Positions 43,552 through 53,449 of a stretch of DNA of 64,000 nt are shown here, in pieces (position 1 is the first letter of the stretch; every line of letters begins with the position of its first letter). The notes beneath the pieces are model-generated. The model had not been told where the DNA came from and did no database searches. It was given only the letters and a program-made list of their open reading frames with translations. A program made the position numbers and the translations under genes. This DNA is from CALHRB01 sp964473465 (GTDB taxonomy: Bacteria; Bacteroidota; Ignavibacteria; Kapaibacteriales; UBA2268), in assembly GCA_964473465.1 (NCBI GenBank), contig CAYYPE010000001.1, forward strand, positions 1-64,000, in the 5' to 3' direction.

Positions 43552-45684
43552 CTATTGAGTTTTAAAAAAATGTAAAATTTTTTGAGGGATTTTTTTTCTT
43601 GATTTTTCAATCTTCTTTAGGAGATATTCCTGAGCTGAGAAAGGAGGAGTTCCATTCTGAGGAGTTAGTTTTTCGTAACTGCCATCGGGGAGAAGACGCC
43701 ATGATTTAGTATTATCTTTCCAGTAAATATTTAGTAACTCGTGTAGCTCTTTTTTAATATTTTTATCATAGACGGGAAAAGCAACTTCAACACGTCGGTG
43801 AAGATTTCTAGTCATCCAATCTGCACTTGATAAATAAAATTCATTGTTGCCAGCGTTTTTGAACATAAAAATTCTCGAGTGTTCAAGGAATCTTCCTAAT
43901 ATGCTACGAACCTCGATATTTTCGCTTAAACCTTCGATTCCGGGACGCAAGCAACAAACACCACGAACAATTAAGTTGATTTTTACTCCTTTGATAGAGG
44001 CACGATAAAGAGCCTTTGTTACTTCGTCGTGAGCGATTGAATTCATCTTTGCAAATATAAAACCGGGGTTTTCGGGAGTGTGAAGCTCAGCTTCTCTGTT
44101 TATTAGTCTGATAATATTCTGTCTTAAATTGATAGGGGCAACCAATAAGTGTTTCCATTCTTTATAATATGAATAACCAGTAAGGTAATTAAATAAATGG
44201 ACAACTTCGGAAGCAATTTCCTTATTTGAAGTAAAAAGCCCTATATCAGTGTAAAGTCTTGCTGTAATTTGATTGTAATTGCCGGTAGCAAGGTGAACAT
44301 AAGTTTTCAAAACATTGTTTTCTTTTCGGACAACTAAGAGGACTTTGCAATGAGTTTTCAGACCAAGAATACCATAAATAACATGAACGCCAACCTGTTC
44401 AAGTTCACGAGCCCAGTGAATATTACTTTCCTCATCGAACCTTGCTTTGAGTTCAACGAAAGCAGTAACTTCCTTGCCTTTTTCGGCAGCTCTTTTGAGG
44501 GCATCAACAACGGGTGAATTAGTTCCTGTGCGATAAAGAGTGATTTTTATTGCCAGAACATCCGGGTCGTCAGCGGCTTCGTTTACAAATTTAAGCACAC
44601 TGTTAGTAAAAGAGTCAAATGGATGATGAACTAAGAGATCTTTTTCGCTGATTGCAGCGAAAATATTTTTGTTAATGCCTTGCAATTCGGGTAGAATTCG
44701 AGTCTGAAATGGGGAATCTTTCAGATGGCGAATATCAAGCTTAAGCAATTGCATAAAATCAGGCAGATTCAGGGGTCTGTTCAATATATAAACGTCGTCC
44801 TCTTCAAGTTCAAGGGACTGTCTGAGTAATTCAACGAGGTAAAAAGGCATTCTACCGCTCACTTCGAGCCTAACAGCAGCAGTTCCCCATTTTCTGTGTT
44901 TGATTTGTTCTGCAATTTCATCAAGCAAATCTTCTGCTTCGTCCTCTGCAATTTCAATATCAGCATCTCTTGTAACCCTGAAAGTATGGGCAGTGATAAT
45001 CTCTAAACCGGGGAAGAGGATTTGAGCTTTAGCTTTAATAATTTGCTCTATAAGAACAAAATGATAACCAGAAGGTCTGTTGATTCTAATAAATCTTGGG
45101 AGAAAAGATGGCAACTGAATAAAAGCAACTTTTCTTTCATCATATTTTTTTTGAGTATCGTTGATGGCAAAAACAATATTCAGACTTCGGTTAATCAATC
45201 TTGGAAAAGGATGAGCTGGGTCAAGGCTTAGCGGAGTTAAAACAGGTAGAACAGAATCGCAGAAGAACTGATTCAATTCCACTTTTTCGTCTTCAGATAA
45301 ATCCCTATAATTATGAAAAAATATTCCTTCTTTTTCCAGAGCAGGAATAATATCCTCGAGCAAAATTTTTGTCTGTTTTTCGTAAAGGGGGATAAGTCTC
45401 TTTCTGATTTCCTTCAATTGTTCCTGAGGGGTCATACCATCGGCAGAAAGCTCAACAACGCCAGCCTGTTTTTGGTTTTTTAGACCGGCAACTCTAATCA
45501 TAAAGAATTCATCCTGATTGGAGCTAAAGATAGTAATGAATTTAAGACGCTCCAGAAGTGGATGTTCGGGGGATTCAGCTTCAGCAAGCACACGTTTGTT
45601 GAATTCAATGAGGCTTAACTCTCTATTGAAAAAGAGTTTAGTGCCGGGCTTTAAAAGTATGTTATCCTGTTCTGCCGGTTCCAT
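43552..45684 (-). CDS. ppk: Polyphosphate kinase 1
   Basis: A 710-residue kinase that polymerises ATP gamma-phosphate into polyphosphate. The N-terminal opening FFNRELSLIEFNKRVL, the phosphorylated His445 in GLKTHCKVLL and His602 in FLEHSRIFMF match the two active-site histidines of PPK1; the LATGNYN and TARLYTDIG segments between them are also typical. It is complete at normal length. It is flanked by the M48 pair and the leucine-rich-repeat gene on the same strand with short gaps of about 55 bases. Confidence 0.95.
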   Translation of the reverse strand: MEPAEQDNILLKPGTKLFFNRELSLIEFNKRVLAEAESPEHPLLERLKFITIFSSNQDEFFMIRVAGLKNQKQAGVVELSADGMTPQEQLKEIRKRLIPLYEKQTKILLEDIIPALEKEGIFFHNYRDLSEDEKVELNQFFCDSVLPVLTPLSLDPAHPFPRLINRSLNIVFAINDTQKKYDERKVAFIQLPSFLPRFIRINRPSGYHFVLIEQIIKAKAQILFPGLEIITAHTFRVTRDADIEIAEDEAEDLLDEIAEQIKHRKWGTAAVRLEVSGRMPFYLVELLRQSLELEEDDVYILNRPLNLPDFMQLLKLDIRHLKDSPFQTRILPELQGINKNIFAAISEKDLLVHHPFDSFTNSVLKFVNEAADDPDVLAIKITLYRTGTNSPVVDALKRAAEKGKEVTAFVELKARFDEESNIHWARELEQVGVHVIYGILGLKTHCKVLLVVRKENNVLKTYVHLATGNYNQITARLYTDIGLFTSNKEIASEVVHLFNYLTGYSYYKEWKHLLVAPINLRQNIIRLINREAELHTPENPGFIFAKMNSIAHDEVTKALYRASIKGVKINLIVRGVCCLRPGIEGLSENIEVRSILGRFLEHSRIFMFKNAGNNEFYLSSADWMTRNLHRRVEVAFPVYDKNIKKELHELLNIYWKDNTKSWRLLPDGSYEKLTPQNGTPPFSAQEYLLKKIEKSRKKIPQKILHFFKTQ

Positions 45685-45738
45685 TTAGAGAAAAATATGT
45701 TATTAAACACTAAAACAAGAACAAAAATGTTGCCAGAA

Positions 45739-47097
45739 TTATAATGATAATCTAACGTTAGGCAGCCTGTTTTTGATAGCTTCCTTTTCTTCGTCGGAAA
45801 TTTCATTTTTTCTCATCTGCAAGACTTTGAGTTCGGGCATTTTTTCAATATCTTCTGGCAGAGATTTTAATTTATTGAAATTGAGAAACATAGTTCTAAG
45901 AGCAGGAAGTTTCGTAATTTCTTTAGGCAAAGATTCTAACTCGTTGTTATCCATTTTAAGCGTTTGAAGTGAAAGCATCTTTTCGATTGTTGGAGGCAAA
46001 GTTTTAAGTTTATTCTTGCTGATATCCAAAGTGATAAGCATTTTCATTTCAGTAATTTCCTGAGGGAATTCAGAGAAATTGCAGTTACTGAGATTTAGCG
46101 ATTTCAAATTTACCAAATGAGCAAAAGTTTTCGGCAGATTTGATATTTTACAATTGTTCATATCAAGCTGAGCCAAATTAGCAAGTTTACCGATTTCGGC
46201 TGGAACAATTTCAGTTCTGTTATGGCTAAAATCTAAATTTTGCAGTTTTGTTAAAAGAGAAAAGCCCTCTGGCAGCTTTTGAATATCATTTGCCCCTAAA
46301 GTAAGATGTTTTAGTTCGGTCAACTGGCTGAATTCATTTGGTAAAGTAGTTAATAAATTATTTTCAAGCTCCAAAAATTCGAGTGATTTAACTTTAGAAA
46401 TCTCCTTGGGAAGAGACTGAATTTTATTATTTTTTAGGTTCAACTTTTTGAGGCTTGTCATTTTTCCGATTTCGGGAGTAATTTCTTTAATTCTGTTATC
46501 ACTAAGAGCTAAGGTAGTGAGAGAACTCAATTTAGTAATATTTATCGGGAATACCTCAAAATCATTATTATCTAAGATTAGATCAGTAAGGTTAGTTAAT
46601 TTTGAAATCTCTGGAGGTATGTTAGTCAACTTATTTACAGAAAGTTTAAGGTTTTTAAGCTTTTTCAGATTCTCGATTTCTTTTCCGATTGAAGAAATTT
46701 TATTGTGTGATAAATCAAGAACTTCGATATTTTCGAGTTCAGTTAGAACTTTAGGAAATTCAGAAAAATTATTTCGGTTTAGAATTACAACACGTAATTT
46801 TTTTAACTCCTTGAAGCCCGAAGGGAGATCTGTCAGTTGATTGCCGCTAAGGTCAATAGATTCAAGCTCTTTGAATTCACTAATAGTTTCGGGGATCACT
46901 TTGAGCCTTTTATTCATAATAATTAAGTTTTTCAAGGTAGCGGCTTCGGGCAGGGCTTCCTCAATATTATTATAACCTAATCTGGCTTTACGAATATTAG
47001 GATTAACAACTGGTGGTTTAATTTTTTGGGCGAATAACTCGAACCCGATAAAAAATATCAGAAAGAAAAGTGCATATTTCTTCATATCAGTAAACAT
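45739..47097 (-). CDS. Exported leucine-rich-repeat protein
   Basis: A 452-residue protein with a signal peptide (best start perhaps the ATG four codons in, MKKYALFFLIFFIG to LFAQ), followed by about sixteen 23-residue leucine-rich repeats of the LxxLPxxIxxLxxLxxLxLxxN kind (for example LTTLPNEFSQLTELKHLTLG). Such repeats make a curved binding surface. No sorting domain, lipobox or membrane anchor follows, so it should remain in the periplasm unless another system exports it. It may be a ligand- or protein-binding protein; the partner is unknown. Confidence 0.85.
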   Translation of the reverse strand: MFTDMKKYALFFLIFFIGFELFAQKIKPPVVNPNIRKARLGYNNIEEALPEAATLKNLIIMNKRLKVIPETISEFKELESIDLSGNQLTDLPSGFKELKKLRVVILNRNNFSEFPKVLTELENIEVLDLSHNKISSIGKEIENLKKLKNLKLSVNKLTNIPPEISKLTNLTDLILDNNDFEVFPINITKLSSLTTLALSDNRIKEITPEIGKMTSLKKLNLKNNKIQSLPKEISKVKSLEFLELENNLLTTLPNEFSQLTELKHLTLGANDIQKLPEGFSLLTKLQNLDFSHNRTEIVPAEIGKLANLAQLDMNNCKISNLPKTFAHLVNLKSLNLSNCNFSEFPQEITEMKMLITLDISKNKLKTLPPTIEKMLSLQTLKMDNNELESLPKEITKLPALRTMFLNFNKLKSLPEDIEKMPELKVLQMRKNEISDEEKEAIKNRLPNVRLSL

Positions 47098-47169
47098 AAT
47101 AAAAACCGAGAAAATAAAAATACAATAAAAATAATCGTCAAATAAGACAAAAATTAAAGTCTTTTATTT

Positions 47170-48696
47170 TTAAACATTCATCATTGACTTGCTTTTATCA
47201 ACATTAAATTTGCGTTCAGCCATTCTGGAAAATTTAACAAATGGCAAACCGAGTAGAAGATAGATAGCCGCCACAATTAGACCAGTGCCAAGAAAGTCGA
47301 AATAAGTATTTGAGATATAATTATAGACTTTTGTAAGTTCAACCATAGTTATAACAGATACTAAAGAAGAATCTTTCAAAAGAGATATAAAATCGTTAGT
47401 AACAGGAGGAAGAACTAATCTTAGAGCCTGTGGGAGAATAATATACCTCAATGCCTGTCCTTTAGTCATACCGAGTGAAATAGCGGCTTCCATCTGCCCT
47501 TTGTGAACTGAAAAAAGTCCCGCACGATAGTTTTCAGCTTCATAAGCTGCGTAGTTTAGTCCAAGACCAATGACAGCAGCCCAAAATGGAGTCAGATTAA
47601 TACCGAAGGTTGGAAGAGTATAAAATATTATCAATAACTGTATTAATAAGGGGGTTCCCCTAATTACTTCAATATATAGAACTGCGAGCTTAGAAAGTGG
47701 TGGAGGAGCATAAACTCTAACAAGAGCAATAAATAAACCAAAGATAATTGCAACTAACATTGAAACAACTGATAATCCGAGAGTTACGAGAGCTGCCTGC
47801 CCAAACATTGGAAGAAAACTTACATATCTATCCAATTGTTCCCAGAAATCCAGATTTCTGCCCTGAGACGAAAGATAAGCTTCATATTTGGAAGGTGGGA
47901 CATTTGACTCGGACTTATCATCAAGATATATAGCCATCATATAATTCCAGAGGTTCCATTGCTCAAGTATTTTTCGCAATTCTCCAGATTTTGAGATTTT
48001 ATCAATAGCACGGTTAATATCTTTGTAAAGGGTTGTGTCGTCTTTTCTGATAGCAATGCCATAGGAAATTTCGCCAATAGGTTGCCCAACGAGTTTATAT
48101 TGTGGGTTCCAGGCGGCATAATAAAGGGCAATAGGAGCATCAACGAGGCAAGCGTCAATTCGCCCGTTAAGCATATCCTGAAATGCGTTGAGTTCGCCTT
48201 CGTAACTGCGGACTTCAATACCACCTTTGGCAATGAGAATTCTTTCTGCTAAGGAGTTTTTTAATGCACCCGCTTTCCTGCCAACAAGGTCTGCAAGGCT
48301 ATTAATTCTGTTTTCATTTTGAAGAACAACTAATTGTTCAAAGGTCAGGTAATATGGTTTGCTGAAAAGAACCTGTTGTTTTCTGTCCTCAGTAATTTCA
48401 AGACCATTTATTGCGATGTCGTAATCTTTTCTGTATAATCCGGGTATGAGACCGTCCCACTGATTTTGAACAAAGACAGGCGTCCTGTTTAATTCCTTGC
48501 ATATTGCATTAACGATGTCAACTTCGAAACCAATATTGTTTATTGGGATTTTAGGATCCTGAAATATATAGGGGGCATTTCCTTCGGCGTCTGCAGCCCA
48601 CCTTAGAGTTTTTTTATCACTAAAAGAATAGTGATGTATAGAAAGAAAAATTACAAGAATCAGACAAAGTTTTAGATTTTTTTTCATATCTGTCAC
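47170..48696 (-). CDS. Amino-acid ABC transporter, fused binding protein and permease
   Basis: A 508-residue fusion. After a signal peptide (residues about 5-25; start could be the ATG four codons later), residues about 30-250 are a periplasmic solute-binding domain of the polar amino acid type (APYIFQDPK, GFEVDIVNAICKEL, DYDIAINGLEIT). Residues about 290-500 are a GlnP/HisM-type permease, with the EAA loop EAAISLGMTKGQALRYIILP near residue 415 contacting the ATPase. Like other tethered-receptor importers the binding domain is joined directly to the pore. No ATPase gene is next to it. It is divergent from the paa operon. Confidence 0.92.
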   Translation of the reverse strand: MTDMKKNLKLCLILVIFLSIHHYSFSDKKTLRWAADAEGNAPYIFQDPKIPINNIGFEVDIVNAICKELNRTPVFVQNQWDGLIPGLYRKDYDIAINGLEITEDRKQQVLFSKPYYLTFEQLVVLQNENRINSLADLVGRKAGALKNSLAERILIAKGGIEVRSYEGELNAFQDMLNGRIDACLVDAPIALYYAAWNPQYKLVGQPIGEISYGIAIRKDDTTLYKDINRAIDKISKSGELRKILEQWNLWNYMMAIYLDDKSESNVPPSKYEAYLSSQGRNLDFWEQLDRYVSFLPMFGQAALVTLGLSVVSMLVAIIFGLFIALVRVYAPPPLSKLAVLYIEVIRGTPLLIQLLIIFYTLPTFGINLTPFWAAVIGLGLNYAAYEAENYRAGLFSVHKGQMEAAISLGMTKGQALRYIILPQALRLVLPPVTNDFISLLKDSSLVSVITMVELTKVYNYISNTYFDFLGTGLIVAAIYLLLGLPFVKFSRMAERKFNVDKSKSMMNV

Positions 48697-48873
48697 TTTA
48701 ATTTCGTAATTAGCAAAGCAAAGATAATAATTTTTAATCTTATAAAAATGAAATAATTATAAAAGTATAAGAATAATATTATTTACTAATCTAAAATTTT
48801 TATTATATTGCACTAAAATAATTTAAAATACGTGAAAAATTGGACTGATTAATACTAATAATTATTAACTAAT

Positions 48874-49824
48874 ATGATAAAAGAAATTCAGAACGAAGAC
48901 CCAAAAAAATTAGCTGAATTCGAAGCTAAGATAAACGCAGGAGAGAAAATCGAACCCAAGGATTGGATGCCAGAACTATACAGGAAGCAATTAATCAGAA
49001 TGATGTCCCAACATGCTCATTCGGAGGTTGTTGGTATGCTTCCGGAAGGTAACTGGATAACCCGTGCTCCAAGTTTAAGGCGGAAATTAATTCTATTGGC
49101 AAAGGTTCAGGATGAAGCAGGTCATGGTTTATATCTATATAATTCAACTGAAACACTTGGAGTAGATAGAGGTGAATTAATAAATCAATTGCTTCAGGGC
49201 AAAGCAAAATACTCGAATATATTTAATTACCCAACTCTTACATGGGCTGATATTGGGGTTATAGGATGGTTTGTTGATGGAGCAGCAATGGTCAATCAAA
49301 CTATGCTTGCAAAATGCTCATACGGACCCTACTCAAGGGCTATGATAAGAATCACCAGAGAGGAAGCCTTTCACAATCGTCAGGGCTACGAGTTGATAGC
49401 CCAGCTTTGTGCCGGAACACCCGAACAGAAAAAGATGGCACAGGACTCCGTAAATCGTTGGTGGAAACCTGCTCTGATGATGTTCGGACCGCCTGATGAT
49501 CAATCCCCAAATTCCGAAATATTGATGAGATGGAGAATTAAAACAGAGAGCAATGACCAATTGAGGCAAAGGTTTATTAATATGACTGTTCCTCAGGCAA
49601 ATGCAAGGGGTTTAACATTACCAGATCCCGATTTAAAGTATAATCCGGAAACAAAGAATTGGGAATATGGAAAATTGGATTGGGATGAGTTTTTTGCTGT
49701 GATTAGCGGGAAAGGTGTCTGCAACAAGGAAAGGATGGAAGCAAGAATCAAGGCTCATGAGGAAGGGAGATGGGTTAGAGAAGCTGCACTTGCCCATTCA
49801 CTAAAAAAACAGGCTATTAATTGA
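48874..49824 (+). CDS. paaA: Phenylacetyl-CoA epoxidase, catalytic subunit
   Basis: A 316-residue di-iron oxygenase subunit that epoxidises phenylacetyl-CoA using oxygen. The iron-binding ferritin-like motifs are visible: EVVGMLPEGNW and QDEAGHG (near residue 77), then TREEAFHNRQG near 165. The C-terminus (WDEFFAVISGKG, CNKERMEARIKAHEEGRWVREA) is typical of PaaA. First gene of an eight-gene paa operon; the 177-base upstream spacer is shared with the divergent ABC gene and is AT-rich. Confidence 0.95.
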   Translation: MIKEIQNEDPKKLAEFEAKINAGEKIEPKDWMPELYRKQLIRMMSQHAHSEVVGMLPEGNWITRAPSLRRKLILLAKVQDEAGHGLYLYNSTETLGVDRGELINQLLQGKAKYSNIFNYPTLTWADIGVIGWFVDGAAMVNQTMLAKCSYGPYSRAMIRITREEAFHNRQGYELIAQLCAGTPEQKKMAQDSVNRWWKPALMMFGPPDDQSPNSEILMRWRIKTESNDQLRQRFINMTVPQANARGLTLPDPDLKYNPETKNWEYGKLDWDEFFAVISGKGVCNKERMEARIKAHEEGRWVREAALAHSLKKQAIN

Positions 49825-49874
49825 TTTCGCATAAATTAATGATAATTAAACTATGAAATTTGAAAGAGGTTTAG

Positions 49875-50177
49875 ATGAGTGAAAATTTGAATGATACTCA
49901 ATGGAAACCGTGGGAGGTTTTTATTCAGGTCAAAACAGGGGCACCACACGAACACGCCGGAAGCGTTCACGCACCCGATTCAGAATTAGCATTGCAAAAT
50001 GCACGAGATGTCTATGCACGAAGAGGCAAAGCAGTAAGTATATGGGTTGTTCCTTCCGAATGTATAACAGCAACAAAAAATGAAGACAATGAATTATTCT
50101 TCGATCCAAATGATGATAAAATATATCGCTATCCGCATTTTTACAAAGTCCCCAAAGGAGTAAATTTAGATGTCTGA
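49875..50177 (+). CDS. paaB: Phenylacetyl-CoA epoxidase subunit B
   Basis: A 100-residue small structural subunit of the epoxidase. It has the family pattern WEVFIQVKTGAPHEHAGSVH, DSELALQNARDVYARRG and SIWVVPSECI. It is preceded by GAAAGAGG and lies 50 bases after paaA; its end overlaps the paaC start by eight bases. Confidence 0.95.
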   Translation: MSENLNDTQWKPWEVFIQVKTGAPHEHAGSVHAPDSELALQNARDVYARRGKAVSIWVVPSECITATKNEDNELFFDPNDDKIYRYPHFYKVPKGVNLDV

Positions 50178-50946
50178 GATTATATCAACAGAAAAAGATG
50201 ATTTGTTTGAGCTATGCCTGAGGTTGGGAGACGACTGCCTGATACTTGGTCAGAGATTAGCTGAATGGTGCGGGCATGCACCTATTTTAGAGGAAGATAT
50301 TGCCTTGACTAATATTTCTCTTGATTTACTTGGGCAAGCCATATCATTTTATAAATATGCATGCGAATTGGAGGGTAAAGGAAGAACTGAAGACGACCTT
50401 GCATACCTAAGAAATTCTTTTGAATTCAAGAATTCAAAATTAGTCGAGCAACCAAACGGAGATTTTGCCGTTACAATTTTTAGACAATTTATTTTTGACT
50501 CATATTCTTTCTTTCTTTATGAAGAATTGAAAAATTCTGCTGATGAAAATATTTCTGCAATTGCGGCGAAGAGTCTGAAAGAAATAAAATATCATCTGAG
50601 GCATTCCTCTGAGTGGGTAATAAGATTGGGCGATGGAACCGAAGAAAGTCATAAAAGAATGGTAAATGCAATTAATGAGCTCTGGAGGTTTTCTGGTGAA
50701 TTATTCGAAGTAGATGAATTAAGCAAAAGATTGGCTGAAAAGGGTTATTTACCCGATATTTCAGCTATTTATGAAAAATGGAAAGTATATGTAAAAGATA
50801 TTATGAATAAGGCAACACTGGAGTTACCTCCTGAGGATACTTTTATGCAAACAGGTGGAAGAAACGGTTATCATACTGAGCACCTTGATTATATTCTTGC
50901 CGTTATGCAAATTCTGCCACGTTCCTATCCAACAGCAAAATGGTAA
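50170..50946 (+). CDS. paaC: Phenylacetyl-CoA epoxidase subunit C
   Basis: A 258-residue ferritin-like scaffold subunit that pairs with PaaA in the epoxidase core. The opening LGDDCLILGQRLAEWCGHAP, then ALTNISLDLLGQA and the RHSSEWVIRLGDGTEESH segment are family hallmarks; most iron ligands are naturally altered in PaaC. The C-terminus GGRNGYHTEHLDYILAVMQ is complete. Its start overlaps paaB, using an AAAGGAG site inside paaB. Confidence 0.95.
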   Translation: MSEIISTEKDDLFELCLRLGDDCLILGQRLAEWCGHAPILEEDIALTNISLDLLGQAISFYKYACELEGKGRTEDDLAYLRNSFEFKNSKLVEQPNGDFAVTIFRQFIFDSYSFFLYEELKNSADENISAIAAKSLKEIKYHLRHSSEWVIRLGDGTEESHKRMVNAINELWRFSGELFEVDELSKRLAEKGYLPDISAIYEKWKVYVKDIMNKATLELPPEDTFMQTGGRNGYHTEHLDYILAVMQILPRSYPTAKW

Positions 50947-50961
50947 ACTTTGATAATTAAT

Positions 50962-51459
50962 ATGATAAATCAGGATTTAAAAGAAATTATACTCGATAGA
51001 TTATCACAAATATCTGACCCTGAAATTCCAGTTGTTAATATAATTGAGATGGGAATGATAAGGGATGTGGTAATAAGTGAGGACGAAATAAAGGTTATAT
51101 TAACACCAACATATTCCGGATGCCCTGCTATGAGACAGATAGAGGATGATATTTACACTGTGCTTGGTAAAAATGGATTTTCGGAAGTAAAAGTTGAAAC
51201 GGTATTATCCCCAGCTTGGACAACTGACTGGATGAGCGAAGGAACAAAAGAAAAACTGAAAAACTATGGAATAGCACCACCTATAAAAAGTAATTCCGAA
51301 AATATATTCAATATTATTTCAACAAATCCACAGGTAAATTGTCCTTTTTGTGGTTCAGACAAAACAGAAATGAAAAGTTACTTTGGTTCAACCGCATGTA
51401 AATCCTTATATTATTGCCAAACCTGCCAGCAACCTTTCGAACATTTTAAATGTCACTAA
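50962..51459 (+). CDS. paaD: PaaD, MIP18-type assembly factor of the epoxidase
   Basis: A 165-residue protein: an N-terminal MIP18/DUF59 domain (residues about 5-80; SDPEIPVVNIIEMGMIRDV, PTYSGCPAM) and a C-terminal zinc-ribbon (CPFCGSD near 118 and CQTCQQPFEHFKCH at the end). PaaD is required for maturation of the phenylacetyl-CoA epoxidase, probably for metal-centre assembly. I take the ATG at 50962 as start; an upstream TTG at 50950 could also be used. It lies 15 bases after paaC. Confidence 0.93.
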   Translation: MINQDLKEIILDRLSQISDPEIPVVNIIEMGMIRDVVISEDEIKVILTPTYSGCPAMRQIEDDIYTVLGKNGFSEVKVETVLSPAWTTDWMSEGTKEKLKNYGIAPPIKSNSENIFNIISTNPQVNCPFCGSDKTEMKSYFGSTACKSLYYCQTCQQPFEHFKCH

Positions 51460-51472
51460 TAAGGAGCCAATG

Positions 51473-52252
51473 ATGGAATATCGTAATGTCATATACTCAG
51501 TTGAGAAGAATGTAGCAAAAATAACATTAAACAGGCCTGATGTGCTTAATAGTTTTAATTTTCCAATGGCAGAGGAACTGCAGAATATTCTTGATGAGGT
51601 AAATCAGAATGAGGAAATAAGGGTTGTAATAATAACCGGAGCAGGAAGAGCTTTTTCTGCTGGGCAGGATTTATCAGAAGCAATCAGCCAAAATACAGAA
51701 TTATCAGAAATAGTAGAGAGAAATTATATACCAATAGTAAAAAAAATCAGGAATCTGGGAAAACCCGTAATAGCCGCTGTTAATGGAGTTGCGGCAGGGG
51801 CAGGAGCAAATATTGCATTTTGTTGTGATTTTGTTATAGCCTCCAAAGAAGCATATTTTATTCAGGCTTTCAGTAAAATCGGATTAGTCCCTGATAGTGG
51901 AGGCACATATATTTTACCCAGACTAATTGGATTAGCCCGTGCGACATCACTTATGATGCTTGGAAATAAACTTTCGGCAACAGACGCTGAAAATCTGGGG
52001 ATGATTTTCAAATCAGTAGAAGAAGAAGACTTCGAGAGCTTTGTAAGAGAATTTTCTTTGAAATTGAGTGAGATGCCAACAAAGGCATTGGCTCTAACAA
52101 AAAGACTTCTGAATACTTCTTTCGAAAACAGTTTTGAAGAGCAACTACAAGCTGAGAAAGAGGCACAGAGGGAAGCAGGAAAGTCAGAAGATTACCACGA
52201 AGGTGTGAAAGCTTTTCTCGAAAAAAGGAAGCCAATTTTTAAAGGGAAATAA
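51473..52252 (+). CDS. paaG: Enoyl-CoA hydratase/isomerase of the paa operon
   Basis: A 259-residue crotonase. The frame is open upstream into paaD, but the AAGGAG six bases before 51473 fixes the start (the ATG at 51470 is a near-equivalent). The oxyanion-hole segments are AGRAFSAGQDL near residue 62 and NGVAAGAGANIAFCCDF near 105, and GLVPDSGGTYILPRLIG near 138 is close to the PaaG type, which converts the ring-epoxide to the oxepin-CoA. A PaaF-like 2,3-dehydroadipyl-CoA hydratase role is also possible, as only one crotonase is here. Confidence 0.85.
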   Translation: MEYRNVIYSVEKNVAKITLNRPDVLNSFNFPMAEELQNILDEVNQNEEIRVVIITGAGRAFSAGQDLSEAISQNTELSEIVERNYIPIVKKIRNLGKPVIAAVNGVAAGAGANIAFCCDFVIASKEAYFIQAFSKIGLVPDSGGTYILPRLIGLARATSLMMLGNKLSATDAENLGMIFKSVEEEDFESFVREFSLKLSEMPTKALALTKRLLNTSFENSFEEQLQAEKEAQREAGKSEDYHEGVKAFLEKRKPIFKGK

Positions 52253-52276
52253 ATTGTTTAAGAATTTTGTTATAAT

Positions 52277-53449
52277 ATGGAAAAAGGAAAAAAAATAAGA
52301 GTAGGGGTAATGGGTTCAGGAACCATGGGCAATGGTATAGCTGTTCTTGCTGCCTTGAACGGACACGACGTTGTAGTTTTTGATAATAATCCTCATGTGC
52401 TTGAAAAAGCAAAGAATGAATCTATAAAAACCATCGAAAAATTACACGAAAAAAATAAACTACAGGAAAAAAGCCCTCAGGAAGTAACTACCAAAATGTA
52501 TTATGAGTCAGATTTAGGTATGTTTGGTATTTGTAATATCGTTATAGAGGCTATTGTTGAGGATGTAAACATCAAGCAGGTTTGCTATTCAGAACTTGAA
52601 CAAATAATACCTGATGATTGCATAATTGGAACAAATACATCATCATTATCAATAGCATTACTTTCCTCGTCTCTAACAAATCCTAAAAGATTTCTGGGAA
52701 TGCATTTTTTTAATCCCCCTGTTATAATGAAACTGGTTGAAATTGTTCCATCATTACTCACTGACATAAAAATTTTAACTGATGTTAAGGCTTTGCTACA
52801 GTCATGGGGAAAAACCACCGTGTTAGCAAAGGATACCCCCGGTTTTATAGTAAACAGAATTGCCAGACCATATTACACCGAAGCTTTGCGTATATTGGAT
52901 GAGGGAATTGCTGATATACCAACTATAGATTTTGCAATGAAAGAAATCGGCGGATTCAAAATGGGACCATTTGAGCTAATGGATTTGATAGGCAATGATG
53001 TGAATTATAAGGTTACTGAGTCAATTTTTGAACAATCATATTTTGAGCCACGCTTTAAGCCCTCAATAACTCAAAAAAGACTTGTCGAGGCAAAAATGTT
53101 AGGCAAGAAAACAGGCAGAGGATTTTATGACTATTCACAAGAAATTCAAGCGAAACCAAATACCGATAGAAAATTGGGAACAAAAATTTTCAACAGGATT
53201 TTAGTTCTATTGATTAACGAAGCTGCTGATTCATTGCTTTTTAGTATTGCAACAAAAGAGGACATTGATCTTGCAATGACTTTAGGAGTAAACTATCCAA
53301 AAGGACTATTCAAATGGGCTGATGAAATTGGAATAAGCAATGTTATAAATCAACTTCAAGCCCTTTATGATGAATATGGCGAAGACAGATACAGAATAAG
53401 CCCGATGCTTAAGAGGATGGCTGAAAGAGGTTGGAAATTTTATAACTAA
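52277..53449 (+). CDS. paaH: 3-Hydroxyacyl-CoA dehydrogenase
   Basis: A 390-residue NAD-dependent dehydrogenase, Rossmann opening GVMGSGTMGNGIAVLAALNG at residue 10 onward, then NTSSLSI, LGMHFFNPPVIMKLVEI with the catalytic His, and KDTPGFIVNRI. The C-terminal helical domain has the DLIGNDVNYKV segment. In the paa route it oxidises 3-hydroxyadipyl-CoA. Length is longer than single-domain PaaH (about 280) because of a second helical domain (PFELMDLIG plus VNYPKGLFKWAD), as in the PaaC/PaaH-type group. Its stop overlaps the paaI start (TAATG). Confidence 0.9.
   Translation: MEKGKKIRVGVMGSGTMGNGIAVLAALNGHDVVVFDNNPHVLEKAKNESIKTIEKLHEKNKLQEKSPQEVTTKMYYESDLGMFGICNIVIEAIVEDVNIKQVCYSELEQIIPDDCIIGTNTSSLSIALLSSSLTNPKRFLGMHFFNPPVIMKLVEIVPSLLTDIKILTDVKALLQSWGKTTVLAKDTPGFIVNRIARPYYTEALRILDEGIADIPTIDFAMKEIGGFKMGPFELMDLIGNDVNYKVTESIFEQSYFEPRFKPSITQKRLVEAKMLGKKTGRGFYDYSQEIQAKPNTDRKLGTKIFNRILVLLINEAADSLLFSIATKEDIDLAMTLGVNYPKGLFKWADEIGISNVINQLQALYDEYGEDRYRISPMLKRMAERGWKFYN

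Noticed and set aside
48849..48868. AT-rich inverted repeat (TTAATA/TATTAA) before paaA as a PaaR/PaaX operator
   Set aside because: Such symmetry is expected by chance at this base composition, and no paa regulator gene is nearby to support it.
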